Source: Rotaria sordida
Lineage: Eukaryota > Rotifera > Eurotatoria > Philodinida > Philodinidae
Direction of reading: 5' to 3'
NCBI GenBank assembly: GCA_905250125.1
Contig: CAJNOL010000788.1
Coordinates: forward strand, 1 to 64,000
Length of the DNA stretch: 64,000 nucleotides
In this document: positions 1 to 13,248 of the stretch, in pieces
Position numbering within the stretch: position 1 is the stretch's first letter
Layout: every line of letters starts with the position of its first letter
Notes under the pieces: model-generated
Seen by the model: only the letters and a program-made list of their open reading frames with translations
The model's database searches: none
What the model was told of the DNA's origin: nothing
Position numbers and translations under genes: made by a program

Positions 1-1091
1 TAATAGAAAAATAGATTCTATTGTAAACGTCAACTACGTAAAATGTGTGCCATTGTAAAAAAAAAAACGAATTCTATATAAATCAGTCTGATTGGAAGAA
101 AATGTTATATATATAATTGATAATATAATTTGTGAAATATTATTATTAATCATCTGCTTTTTTTTTATTATTATATAGAATTCTCTTTGTTTAGTTGTTC
201 TATAGAGAAGAAAATTAACACATTTTCTTGGAGACATATAATCGACTTGCATCTTATCCTACATAAAAGAACAATCATAATAATAAAATTTTTTTATGTT
301 GAAATGTTAATATCCGTAGTGTTTATTTCTCAGATTATTTTGCCTTGAGCGATATGATTTTTTTTATTTGTTGAATAGATTTTTAAAAGAAAATTCTTTA
401 TGTTATTTATAAGTCAAAGTTTTGGTTTTTTTTTTTTTTTTTTTTTTTTTTTTGTCAAACGGATGAATATAATTGATAGTATGAATTCCGAGATAAAGTT
501 TTAATATTATTTAAAAGCAATGACTTTATCGGACTTAATTGAACAATTCTTTTTTTTTCTTTTTTTTTGTTGTTCCTTCTCATTTCAAATTACCTTGAAA
601 GTCAATTGGTCGTTTTATTTATTATTAAACATTGAATCGGAAAGTTTAATTCGGCGTCAAAATTTTTGTTTAGTGATGCAATCAAAGGTAGAATGAGTTT
701 TGTGTCTTGACATGCGTCACCATTAATAATTATCAATGATCTAGTTAGTCTATTCGTTTGTCGGCAAAAACTTATTGAATAAAAATCACGTTCATGTCAA
801 CAAAATGAATCAAAGTTACTTTTTGTTTTGTTTATTTAAAGATAATTGTCCTTCGAATATAGTACAAGTGGATCAATATCATAACTAGAATTCTAATCAT
901 CATTCAACAAGGCAAAAAGGCAAGAAAGAGAGAGAGAGAGAAGAGGAAAAAAGAAGAAAAAAAAAATCTTCTCCTTCTTCATCTGTTCAACAGAAGTAAA
1001 AGAAAGAGAGCAAGCAACAATTAGTTATCGTTCCTTTTTTCTCTTTGTGTGAGTGTCAGTTGATCATTTTCCTATAGACTAAATAATAATC
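1..1091. other. Upstream non-coding region
   Basis: AT-rich sequence with no convincing reading frame. It holds a poly-T run near 429-453 and a GA-rich stretch near 925-965. The last part is presumably promoter and 5' leader of the Ig-domain gene starting at 1092. Confidence 0.6.
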
Positions 1092-4034
1092 ATGATTATC
1101 ATATTGATATTGTTTTTATCACTTTGTCATTTATTATCATCGGATCAAATTTTAAGAAAAAATATTGGTCAAGATGTTACATTTTCATGTTTTTTTGAAA
1201 ATGAATCACAATTAGAACAAGTAAGTTTTTCTTTTTCTTTTTTTTTGAAAAAAGACACTAACGAATAAAAATCTACTTGTTATGCTCAGTAGAGCATAGT
1301 CAACCAATAATCATAATATAAATTGATTTGAATTTCGATATATATAATTTTAACATGAAAAGGTTATTTAGAATGAACATAAAAATTATTATTTTCTTAA
1401 ATAAGCAGAACCAAATCAATATTATTGTTATTTGAAGGACACTCGACAACTATTTTATGGGATGATGCCCTTAGAAGAACAATAGAATATGAAAGAGTAC
1501 GTTCAACATATGTTCACTGATGATGAGGCGAGTGACCACTTAGAAAATAAATGGTTACTTTCTATCCTCCGGTTCAATACATTCTAGAATCACTTTTCCT
1601 CTTCACTCATAACAAGCTAAATGTATCTAAACAATCAAAAACTAATTCATTTGAAAGAAACAAAAAAAATGTTTTTTTCCCCCCTCTCTCTCTCTTTCTC
1701 TGTCTCTGTTTCATTATTTTAGGTTTCATTTATGCATCAAACAACTGGAGATTTATTATCACTTGGTTCAGAATTATTTATTGATAAATCATTAACTAAT
1801 AATCATATGAAATTAAATCGATTTTCATCAAATCGTTTAGATTTTAGAATTCTTTCTGTTAATCAAAATGATTCAGGTCTTTATACATGTATGTATAATG
1901 ATGAGAAATTATCATCATATTTACTCGAAATATTTGGTAAGTATCTTCAAAATAGATTAACCAAACTGTCCATCATTGATCGAACTAGCTTAACGAAAAA
2001 AAGAAAATGAGAAAAATTGTGCTCTTGTCTCTGTCAAGTATGTACCCTTGAAAAAGGAGGATAAGAAATCTTATGTAACTACAGTTAGCATATCATTTTC
2101 TATGAATATATCAAAATAAGAAATAAATAATTGAGTACGTCACAAGCAGAGGAAAACGATTTTTTTTTTATCGTTATTTTTGGTTGATCAAGCAGAAGAA
2201 ATGATAGAACATATGTGTTAATCTGATCCAGTATTCATCAGGTTATTTTCTTTTTTCTTTTTTCTTTTTTTTTTTGTTTCATGTTTATCTTTCATAACCA
2301 ATTACTTTTATTTCTAGTTAAGAATAACAATAGTTCGATTGATTATTTCATATATTATTCTTTTTTTTTTTTCAATAGTTATTAATAATTAATACATCAT
2401 ATATATTGTTTATCAATCTTGTCTTTTTTATGTTTAACCTTGACATTTGTTATAATAAAATAGAGTAGATCAATAGAAATAAAGAAAAAGGATTTGTCAA
2501 ATAATTGATATATATCTCCGACATGATAAGAATAGTTGTTAACAAGTAAGAAGAATAAGCATCAAATGTCGTAATGAATTTTATCAGATTAATACAGGAA
2601 AAAAATGAGTCAAATAATAGGATCCTTTTTTGTCTCCTGTCATCTTCTATACACAAATTTAAGAATTAATCTACTTAAATTTTTATATTATTTTACTTTG
2701 AAATAAATGAAAGAGAGCAACAAAAAAAAAAGAAACATCTCACGAAGAATTTTTCTATTGTGAATTAAATCTGATATAATAAATTAATTTAGTTCCACCT
2801 CGATTTATTTCATTTTCTCCATTGGGAGCAAGTGTTTTATATCCAGAAGGTTCATCAATGAATTTATCTTGTCATGCTTATGCTTACCCATCAACAAATA
2901 TAACTTGGATTTATCGAAATAAAAATAAACAATCAAAAAGTAATTAAATTATTAAAAAAAAAAAAAAAAGAAAATTTTTTTTGTTCTTCAGCAATTCATT
3001 ATGGAGAAGATATTTATATCTCATTACTTGAATCAACAGATAGTGGTTCATATGAATGTATTGCTTCAAATGGATATCATGAAAAAATTAGTCGTTCATT
3101 CTATGTCACTATACAATGTAAGTTGTCTAATCCATTTTCTGTCTTAAATTTCATAATAATATCCCATTGAATAATCTACCTTTCATTTCATCAATATCTA
3201 AATTAAGTTTTATGTTTTTTTTTTTTTTTTGAAAGAAAAAAAAAGCTTTTTCTTTTTTTATATTAACACGTCTTTTATCAAAATAATCCTATCAAATATG
3301 ATGTTAACACACATAACAATAGAAATGAATATATTATTACATAATATTATTTATATTAATGAAGTTTTTTTTTTTTGTTTCTTTATTTCAGATCCACCAC
3401 GTGTTATTATCAACAAATTCATTGATTTTAATATAAAACCTATTGAATTAAATTGTCAAATATGTTCAGTACCTTTACCTCATATTAAATGGATTAAAAA
3501 TGGTATAAATATTTCAAATGAACATTCTTTTATTATTAAAACAGATTTTCCATCTATCGAAACTGAAGAATGTCTCATTACAATATTAACTATTCATGTA
3601 AGTTGATCAAAAAACAAAAAAATTTTTTATATAAAAGAAATCTTGCTTAAATGTTTATAAAGGATTCATCAGATGAAAAATATGGTCGATATGAATGTCG
3701 AGCTGAAAATATTCTTGGTCATCATTCTGATCACATTGATTTTAATCCAAAATATAGTAAGATAATATTTTTATTCTAAAAGAAATAAAAAAAAGATTCT
3801 TATTTTAATTTTATTCTTAGTTCTACAAACAAAATCACAAAATGAAAATATTGCTCTTTTAATTGTTCTTAATAATACCAATAAAATATCAAGTAAATAT
3901 TTATTTCTTAATTAGTTTCTAAAAATAATTTATTTAATTTAAAAATAGATTCATCTAAATATTTATTTCAATTAATAAATCATTTTTTTTTAATATTCAT
4001 TCTTCTCATAATAAATTTTGTTTATTTACAATGA
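1092..4034 (+). CDS. Three-Ig-domain GPI-anchored cell-adhesion protein, lachesin/IgLON-like
   Basis: Eight exons are read: 1092-1220, 1723-1936, 2793-2939, 2992-3117, 3392-3597, 3663-3756, 3821-3892 and 3949-4034, giving 357 residues. A hydrophobic signal peptide covers about residues 1-17. Three Ig domains follow, with cysteine pairs at about 33/99 (DSGLYTC), 141/186 (DSGSYEC) and 227/286 (YGRYEC). Domains 2 and 3 have the core Trp (NITW, IKW); domain 1 has Phe (VSF) near that place. The last exon encodes a hydrophobic tail ending at the stop, as expected of a GPI-attachment signal. Signal peptide, V-type first domain, two I-type domains, tail and total length all match lachesin/IgLON proteins, which act at the cell surface in neural or epithelial adhesion. 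The precise subfamily is not resolved. A paralogue lies convergently at 4466-7795. Confidence 0.85.
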
Positions 4035-4465
4035 GCAATATATTATCTCAATGAAAAAAAAAAAAAACTCGACAAACCGGTGATTTAAACCAGAATTTTT
4101 CTTTTTTTTTTATTTGTAATAGAGAATCGTTTTTTTTTTTTTTTTTTTTATTAAATTTGATGTGTCATTTTTTATTTTATTTCTTTAATAACAACAAAAA
4201 AAAAAAAAAATTTGTCAATCATCACTTAGAAAAAAAAAAGTTTATGTTCAAAATCTTTCTCTTATTTTGCTAATTCACCGGATTTAATTAATGACACTGA
4301 TTAGATTTAAAAAGACAATATTTCTATATATATATATATATACACATATTTTGTTTTCATACTGGTCGAATCCAACATATTAATAAACTTAATGAATAAT
4401 AATAAAACGAAGATAATACATATACAGATGAACAATTCGATAACCATTTTGGAGTTTCTAATTAT
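4035..4465. other. Intergenic region between convergent Ig genes
   Basis: A 431-bp stretch separating the two stop codons. It is made of A and T runs and should hold both 3' ends. Only low-complexity sequence is seen, including a TA microsatellite near 4326-4343. Confidence 0.6.
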
Positions 4466-7400
4466 TTATTTAATAATAAATATTAATAAAATAATAAATA
4501 AAAAAAACTTACTTGTTGATGTTATTGTGAAATTTTTATCTTGATTATCAATTAATAAAGCTGTACGTCCATTTCGATTAATTTCATTTGAATGAAATTC
4601 TTGTTGTTTTATTTTTATATTTCTTGAAACTTTTAACAATAAAAAAATAAAATAAAATAATTGTTTTTTTTTTCTATTTTATTACTTTGTTGAATATCAA
4701 TATAAGCAAAATTTTGTCCTAGATTATTTTCTGCTCGACATTCATATTGTCCGAATTGATATTCATTTATATCCTATTTTTTAAAACAAAAAAAATAAAA
4801 TAAAACTTCAAACAAAAAAAACAAAAAAAGTTTCATTTCAACATACAACAATTTCCATAGTAGATTCTAAACATTGATAATGATCAATTGTTTGTGTTTT
4901 AATAAGAATATTAACATCCATTATCATTTGATCATGTCTTAACCAATTTATCTGAATCACTTCTGGGATTGAACATACATGACATTTTACTATGACTGTG
5001 TCATGAATATCACTTGTCATTTTATCATTTAATATCATTACACGAGGAGAATCTATTATAACATATCATACAAATAATTAATTATCAATGAAGTTTTTCT
5101 TTTTTATTAAAAGTTATGTAATATAAAAGGAAAGAGAAAAAAAAAAAGAACTAAGAGATTATCATAATTGAATGTTATCCCATCGGAAAGACAGTCTAAT
5201 TGAGTAGTGTGACCCACAATGGACGGAAATACTTTCACAATCGATTGAGTTACTTCTACTTACAAATTTCTCATGCAAACCAAAAAAAAAATCTTACATT
5301 GAATAGTAACATAAAATGAACGACTAATCGATGCATGAAAATTATTTGAAGCAATACATTCATATGAACCACTATCTGATGATTGAAGTGATGATATATA
5401 AACATCTTCTCCATAATGAATTGCTTAAAAAAAAAGAAAAACTTTCTTTTTTTTTTTGTCAAATTAAATTGAATAATTACTTTTTGATTGTTTATTTTTA
5501 TCACGATAAATCCAAGTTATATTTGCTGATGGAACAGCAAAAGCACGACAAGATAAATTCATTGATGAACCTTCCGAATATGAAACACTTCCTTCAATTG
5601 GAAAATATGAAATAAATCGCGGTGGGACTATTAAAAAACAAAAAAAAGAAACAAGCAAATCATATGAATTAATAGTCACACATCTAAATAGTCACAATTA
5701 GATATATAAATCGAAATGTTTTTTTTCATTCAATATAAAACAATAAACTTAACACATATAAATAAAAAACCAAAGCCTGAAGATATATATATATATATGG
5801 TTATCTTATTTAAATGTATATTTGAGTAATATAATCTAGTTTGTTTTTTCCTGTTGAACATATATTGATGCAGACAAAAATGATTAACACATCATCAACG
5901 TAAGTTATATATTTCATGTGTGTGTGTGTGTGTCTAAAAGGTCAAGACATGAGCTGTATTCTTTTTATCTCTCTTCTTCTCCGTATCGATCACCATACGG
6001 ACGCGTCATTAACGCTAATTTATCGAGATGCCTGTCAAGATTACAAACGAGAAAGAACCTCCTGCAATTAGCACAATGAGATTATACATACATACAATAT
6101 GCAATCATCTTATAACCAAAAAAAAAAAAAAAATTTTCTTTTCCGTTCAAGATAGAATAATAACTTTCCCATTTATAGTTCTTAAATGATGACATGTTAA
6201 TTTTTTTTAATGATTCGATGAATAGTAAAGATAATAACTGAACTTAAACCATTATTTGTCAAATTTCTCGTTTTTTTTTTTTTGTTATTACATCACTAAG
6301 GAAATAATTCATTTTCTTTTTATTCTTGAAGAACATACTTAAGAAGATAAAAAGCAATTTGTTTCATATTCTATTAGTATTTAATAAGATATATGAATGA
6401 TAGATTCTTACCAAATATTTCTAATAAAAATGATGTTAATTTTTCATCATTTAACATACAAGTATATATGCCTGAATCATTTTGATTAACTGATATTAAT
6501 TTTAAATCTAAACGATTGGTTGAAAATTGAATTAATTTAATATGTTGATTTGATGAAAATTCATGAACAAATAATTCTGAACCAAGTGACAATATGTCAC
6601 CTGTCATCTGACGCATGAAGGACACCTAAAATTAAATATTAATCATTTTATCTTAACATTTAGGGTTTTTTTTTGTTTCTAAAAAGACAAAAGAAATTAG
6701 AAATATTTTATCTAGAACTTATTATAATTGAACATTTAATCTTTTAGAAACATTTTTGCTTTTCTATGACAAAAAAAAAAAAAATGTCATTATTAGATAG
6801 TTTTTAATTAATCAATAAACATATGTTAAAATATCTCATGATTAATTTGTTATCGTTTTTTCTTGTTTTTTTTTTGTTTTCCGTAAATCAAAAAGAAAGT
6901 TAAATAAGAGCTTCCGTACGGTCAATATGCTTAACGTATGTTAAGTATATCTATGTCCTTGAAAGTAACAATAATATTGATCGAAGATGAAGAAGAAAAA
7001 AAAAAAAAAGAAGAATCTAAAGACTGATTCGAAGTTGATGAAGAGCTCTTCAAATACTGAATCTCACAGGAAGGCGACATATGATAAAAGTTTATTTTCA
7101 TTCATACTGACCGTATCAGATAAATCAATCTGTTAAACAAGCTGATGCATGTTACGCCAAATTTACTCATCAATATACATAAAGACTATAGTTGATTAAA
7201 AAGAAAATATATGAATTCTTATATGTATCAATATCATTAAATATATACAAGTTTTCATTAAAATAACTATCGAACAAAAAAAAAAAGATATATATATATA
7301 AACTATTGATCAATGAAGAGAATCTTCTTGTGTCCAGCTGGATAATCGAAAATCGATATAGACACGCTCGTCTAATGTTCAGCCTAAAGAATAAACAATG

Positions 7401-7795
7401 ATCCGTTACACGTATAGTTTATATTTTGTTTGCCATATGATGAATAGATATATATATATATATATAGAACAACTGTCATGAATTTATTTTATACAGAAAA
7501 TAATCGATCCTATTAACGAATGTTTTTCTGCATCTATGAGCTTTTGGTGTTGTTTTTTTTATATACATATAAAAAATAAATAAATAAAAATTCTTCGGCT
7601 CGATTATTATTTTTTTTTGCTAACCTGTTCAATTTTGTCTTCATCGAATATACATGACATAGTTACATCTTGGCCAACATCAGCTTTCAATATTTGATGT
7701 TGATAATCATTTGCTGATAAAGTTTTTTCAAAGTAAATGATTAAAATAATCAGAAGAGATTGAAATAGTGAGGAACATATGCACCACGACGGCAT
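4466..7795 (-). CDS. Second three-Ig-domain GPI-anchored adhesion protein, paralogue of 1092-4034
   Basis: Seven exons on the minus strand: 7625-7795, 6412-6625, 5481-5627, 5298-5423, 4847-5052, 4686-4773 and 4466-4629, giving 371 residues. Exons 2-5 measure 214, 147, 126 and 206 nt, exactly the lengths in the plus-strand neighbour, and the intron phases agree. The proteins share many segments, such as VPPRFIS, MNLSC, NITWIYR and NQNDSG. There is a hydrophobic signal region near the N terminus and three Ig domains. In the last exon, reading through a possible donor at 4512 gives a run of Phe, Ile and Leu ending in a stop, which makes a plausible GPI-anchor tail. The gene is probably an inverted duplicate of its neighbour that has diverged. 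It is expected to sit on the outer face of the plasma membrane. Confidence 0.82.
5919..5933. repeat. TG dinucleotide microsatellite
   Basis: A short run of alternating T and G in an intron of the minus-strand Ig gene. Confidence 0.8.
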
Positions 7796-9560
7796 GACTG
7801 ATGACTGAATGAATGTGAGACGAGAAGAGAAACACTAAGAAAGAGAGAGAGACACGAGAGAGAGAGAGAGAGAGAAAAAAGTCTTTCCTTTTTTCCTTTA
7901 CTTGAGCTCTAGCCTACACGTCTACTAAGACAGACCGACGACGGAGGTTTGTGTGTGTGATAATTGCACTCTCTCTTCTCTCTTGCATATACACGTTCAT
8001 TTCATCTCATCCGCTTGAGGCACATAAATGAAGACGTGCAGTGGACGATGGGCGTCGTCATGAATTGTAAAAAGAGAAGAAAGAAATGTATGTTCATTTT
8101 ACGTTTTTCCTTCCTGTGTATTGATGTACAAGAGGTACAAATGATGATAATCATCATTTGTTGTTGATGGCACGTATTGGACAAGAACGAAAGTGCTTTT
8201 GCTTTTTATGTATATATTTGTACTCTTTTTTTTTTTTTTTTTTTTTTTTTCGTTACTTACGTCATTCAATCTACGCAATGTTTGTTTGGTCGGGTCGAGA
8301 TCGGATGGTTTCATTCTTTATATAAATCAATGTTATGGTACCGAATACTATGAACACATCGAAGAGAATAATAATAATAACTACCGATGACGAAGAGAAA
8401 GAAAAACGATGATGATTTATTCAGTTGAATGATTCTTCTACTCCACCTTCTTTTTCTATGTTTTTTTTGATAACAAAAACATACTATGAAGATTACTAAA
8501 TATTGAATGGATTCATATATGATTTCGTAACAGAATTATTTTATCAAATCGTATACTCTATCAAAATAAATGATAGGTGTATCGTTATTATTATTTTATA
8601 CATCAGTAGAGAAACCTCTTTCAAAGATTTTATAGAAAAAGAATCACAACAACTGATCAACGATATTGAATATATAGATCTATGACTTTTTTTTTTTTGC
8701 TATTCTATTTATATTTTAAACAAAATGAACAGTAAGCAAAATATTAGGGTATTCATAGAGAATGACCTATTCATTAATTTCTTAATATTAAAAGTGTTAA
8801 CATACTATAAAGACCTACATAAGAGTATCAGTTTTAATTTGTAACTATAATACTTTGACATTGAGGTTTTATAGTATAACATTTCATTTGCATGGTGTTA
8901 CTCATTTAATAGATTCATGGTTTAGAACATCAATTCTACATTCTTATCTTTAGATATAAATAGTTGTAAAAATCTTATAATTTTTAATACAAGGACTAGT
9001 TTCTATTTGTTTCTACTTTCACACGAAGTAATTATAATGTTAATTAAATATATAACAAAGACGGAAATAAATTATGACACATGTTAATCTTTTCTAAAAG
9101 AAAGTATTTTTGAGAGTCAAGTTTGGTAACAATTACATACACACCTTTTTTTTTATTATAGAATTCTTATTTGTCAAGTTGAATACAATTGGAATCTAGC
9201 TACTTTTTTACATTAATATACTTTAGTTAGGATGGAGTGAAACTAATAACTTGTTTGGCTTCTATTTCATTGTATAGATGTTGATTCTTCTTGAATGTAA
9301 TCATCAAATGACTTCTCATTTGTTACTTTTTTTGAGTAATTTGTACAATTTAAAAGAATTGAGCATAGAGAAAGAAAAATGTTTTTTTTTTTTTTTCGTC
9401 TACTGTCATATTAAAGATCTATTAATCTATAATAGAATGTCACATCTTATTATTCTATTATACAAATAATAAAGTGATTCATTTTATATGACATATATTT
9501 GTAATTTGTTGAAAATTTTATTAAATTAGATTTTTGATATTCAAATTCAAAATAATATTA
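7796..9560. other. Intergenic region with microsatellites
   Basis: Upstream region of the minus-strand Ig gene and downstream region of the epimerase-like gene. It contains an AG microsatellite (about 7840-7874), a poly-T run near 8226-8250 and AT-rich filler. Short open frames here are rich in low-complexity codons and look like chance. Confidence 0.6.
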
Positions 9561-10522
9561 TTATAATTTTTCAGCTCCATCTTGTGGTACAAAATCAAAA
9601 TCTCTTTTAGCATCATCTAAATCAACCCAACGACGATGATTATTCGATGTAAGAAAGTATATACCACTAATATTATCAGGAGCTTGTAATACTTTATCAA
9701 TAAATAAACATAGATCTCGATGACTTAACCATACAGTTCGAGACCATGTATTTCCTGGTTGATTATCTATATTGACCCATCCAAAACGAACACAAATAAT
9801 AGATTTTGAACTAATTATTTTTAACAATATCAATAGCCATTTGTTCACCAATAATTTTACTTTGAGAATATACTTCATGACCAGATGTTTGAGTATCAGG
9901 TAAAGGTGGATTATTTGATATAGTTAATTTTTGAAGATTTTTTAACATTGTTATATCATCAAAAGTTTCTTTACGAATTGAAAGATATGGTTCATAATTA
10001 AGATAACCAAAAACTGTCCTTATTGTACTTGCATATATTATACGGCGAACACCCGCTGAAAAACAAAAAAATAATTATTTTAAATAAACAAAATAGAAAA
10101 AGAAATAATAATAATAATAATAACAAACGAGCTTCAAAAATATTTTTTGTTCCATCAATATTAACATGTGATATCATTTCAATATCAGGATAGTTTTCAA
10201 GTTGAGCTGCTAAATGAATAATTATGTTAATTTTTTGTTCTTCAATAATTTTATGTAATTTTATTCTATCAGTTACATCACATTGAAAGAATTTATCTAT
10301 TGACATATTCAAATGTTGATCAAGTCCAAAGATTTCATATTTTGTTGAATATTTTTTTATTAAATAATTAAATAAAATATTTCTAATTAAACCTGAAATA
10401 CCAGTAATTAATATTCGTTGTTGATATGAAGAACTTTCTAATTTATTATTATTATTTATTTCCATGATATTAACTGTTCTATCAACATTAACATATGTAA
10501 GTGAATCGTCTATGACTATCAT
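9561..10522 (-). pseudogene. NAD-dependent epimerase/dehydratase (extended SDR), frameshifted
   Basis: Exon 1 is 10129-10522 and exon 2 is 9561-10055, joined by a 73-bp intron. The protein begins with a Rossmann segment (ILITGISGLIR), then IIIHLAAQ, NIDGTKNIFEA, VRRIIYAST, a YSQSK motif (the Tyr-x-x-x-Lys of SDR enzymes), and a C-terminal part with TWSRTVWLSHRDLC and VPQDGAEKL. The order matches bacterial-type uronate-dehydrogenase-like or sugar-nucleotide epimerases acting on NAD(H). Two oddities appear. The third glycine of GxxGxxG is Arg. At about 9822-9830, after YSQSK, the frame runs into a stop and the rest continues in another frame; one fewer A in a short A run would restore it. This could be an assembly error or a true pseudogene. 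Similarity to bacterial enzymes hints at horizontal transfer, but that is unproven. Confidence 0.6.
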
Positions 10523-10651
10523 TTAACATGTTTACAACAACAACAAAAAAAAAAAAAAGAAAGAAATTTGAGAGTGTTTAAACAAGAAAAGATAAGATAT
10601 AAATATACTACTAGTAAAAAAAAAAACAAAACACGAAGAAATTTTTAACTT

Positions 10652-12597
10652 TCATGGCTTTTTTTGTGATAAAGATATTTGTCGTCGAGATGTTATAAGT
10701 GATCGAAGAAATTCTTTAACACCAACATATGTTTCTTGTCCAACTGGTTCAATAAATGTTGATGGAAGCATAAAAGCAAAATGTGCATGCGCATCATTCA
10801 TGTCATCTGAAGGACGTAATTCAACAGTATAAACATATTTTATTTTCCCAACCCCTTTAGCCCAATCATCACTACCTCCTGCAGATTCATCTAAATCCAA
10901 AGAATATAACAACAACAATAAAAAAAAAATTCGAAATAAATAAATATACAAAGTAAATTAGCTGCTGATCCAATTTTGTATAAAGTACCATTGACACGTT
11001 TTAATGCTTCGGAGCCAATTTGTGCTTTATTTTTCTATAAAATTATAAATATTTACTTTCTTTTTTAATAAAAAATAAAAAAAAAAGAATTTTTGAAAAT
11101 ACTAATTCAATATAATCATCAGGCATATATAAAGCAAATCCCCATGGATAAATCCAATATTGTCCATATGAATGAAATGTTAAATAAGCATCCCAATGTT
11201 GAGATGATTTTTTAATAAATTTTTGTAAACTTTGTGTTTCTAATTCACTATCTGGTTTAGGTCCTGCATATGTTTCAGAACAAGGATTTGTTGATGCACC
11301 ATTTTCTACGAGGGAAAAGAAAAACGGTAGAATAAATTAAAACAAAAAAAAAAAGTCAATTTTTACCCATCCAATGATATCCAAAATTTCGATTAAGATC
11401 AACTCCCATACAATTTGAATTTGTATTATAATAATAATAATTATTATTATTATTATTAGGTGATCGATTTTTACGCCACATTCGTCTCTATTTTATTACC
11501 AAAAAAAAAAATAATTCTTTAAAATAAACAAACAATGAAAATTACTTCTGTTTGAGCATATTCATAACCATCTGGATTAAGTAATGGAATTATATATATA
11601 TTAAATATTGATAAAATTGATACTTTTCTATTATTAACTTCATCAATCAACTAAAACAAAGTAATATCATCTTTTTTTTTTCTTTTTCTCATTCATCTAG
11701 AGATTATAAGAATACTCTACTTTATCAATCATATAAAGGCAGGTGGCAGGTGAAATAAATTCTCTTGCATGAATTCCACAATCCATTAGAATATTACGTC
11801 GTGCAGATGGTTTACCAATCTTAATCAAAAAAATTATTATAGAATTTTATTTTTAAATTTTAAAATAATCATACTCGTATTGTCCAAATTGATCGATTTT
11901 CATAGGTATTACCAATAGAAAAGAGTGAAGTAAAATTTTTTGAAGATGGAGATCTATTATGTTGTTTATTGAGAAATTGAACAATCTATTCGAAAGAAGA
12001 TAAATTGATTTATTTATTTTGTGAAATATTTTCACCTGTTCATATGTTAAATAATCAGTAAGATGATGTGGAATTCGATCTTTTATCGATCGTTGTATTC
12101 GTTTTTTATATTGTTTAGAAATATGATCGGATTTTTTGATTAATCTAAATAAATTAAATAAAAAAAAAATTTTACATTTTCAATTCAATAAAAATTTACT
12201 CGTCTAAATTATTATTAAGAATAGTAACATCGATTCCATATTGTTTACATAATTGTTTTATTTTTGATACTTGATTCTGTGGTAAACTCATTTTAATATC
12301 TCGATTGATCTGTAGAATTTCAGACCATCGATCGACCTAGAAGAAACTTGTTTTTTTTCTTTTTTTCGTAAACTAATAAAATTGAAATCTTACTTCATAA
12401 TTATCTTCAAAATGACGAATTAATTGAAGATGTTCATTTGTTTTTGGTAAAACACGTATTAACTCATGCCTATTTTAAAAATATTCAAACATTCTTTTCG
12501 ATTGAATTTATATTTACCCTTTATAAAAATTATTATAATTATTATTAGCATAAGAATAGGTGAAGAGAATCCAATAAATTATGAACGATGTCCACAT
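10652..12597 (-). CDS. Zinc carboxypeptidase of the M14A family, carboxypeptidase B-like
   Basis: Eleven exons on the minus strand: 12518-12597, 12394-12469, 12200-12336, 12036-12144, 11875-11985, 11721-11819, 11546-11650, 11367-11487, 11103-11305, 10950-11034 and 10652-10890, summing to 454 residues. A signal peptide (about residues 1-17) is followed by a propeptide-like region, then the catalytic domain. All key residues are visible: the zinc motif HxxE in GIHAREF, Asn-Arg in DLNRNFG, the zinc His in TFHSYGQ, the substrate Tyr in LLYESAGG, and the catalytic Glu in YTVELRPS. In SAGGSDDW an Asp sits where carboxypeptidase B has its specificity Asp and carboxypeptidase A has Ile, so removal of C-terminal Lys/Arg is predicted. 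It is probably a secreted digestive or extracellular zymogen. Introns are mostly 48-75 bp. It lies 129 bp upstream of the epimerase-like gene on the same strand. Confidence 0.88.
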
Positions 12598-13125
12598 TTC
12601 AAACAACATTTATTCACCTTGATGATTTTCTAAATGTGACATATATTATAGTGTATCATTTAAAATATTGAAGAAGAAATCAAATCTAAGAGAAAAAAAA
12701 GACAAATGAATCGAACAAATGCGCTTGATTTTTATTCAGTTTCGTGTACAAAAGATCTTATTACTTGACTTTTTAGTACACAAGTATGAGTAATGATTGA
12801 CAAATGCCAACAGTTAAACAGAAGGTTCAAATTACTCGAACTTCTTTCTACGTCATACGATGCTTTTTTTTCTTATCGAATTGATATCATCACAGAATAA
12901 GTACAAAAAAAAATGAATATACGTGCGTCAAACTTCTATTTTGAGATACGTTATTCTAAATTATAATCGATAATAGATTCTCATAAAAATCAAGAATATC
13001 ACCGATCTATAATAACTAACTAATCCTCATTTATATAATATTTACCGTCGTCTATGTTTTTTAATCATTATATGCATCATCATAGAGAGATGGTTAGATA
13101 TTTTTGTTGTCCGAGATATATTATT
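12598..13125. other. Intergenic region
   Basis: AT-rich sequence between the carboxypeptidase start and the left end of the Tc1/mariner element. It presumably includes the carboxypeptidase promoter. No gene is seen. Confidence 0.5.
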
Positions 13126-13248
13126 TATAGTGGTTATCAAAAATTTAAAGCATCTTTTGTTTTATAAATTATTTTACTCAAAATAATTTGTTGAAGACAT
13201 CCAAATAGTGATTTGAATAGCCAATAAAGAGCTCTATCTAACATATTA

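Noticed and set aside
8002..8390. Several overlapping short open frames on both strands
   Set aside because: Low-complexity composition around poly-T and poly-A runs; no splice support.
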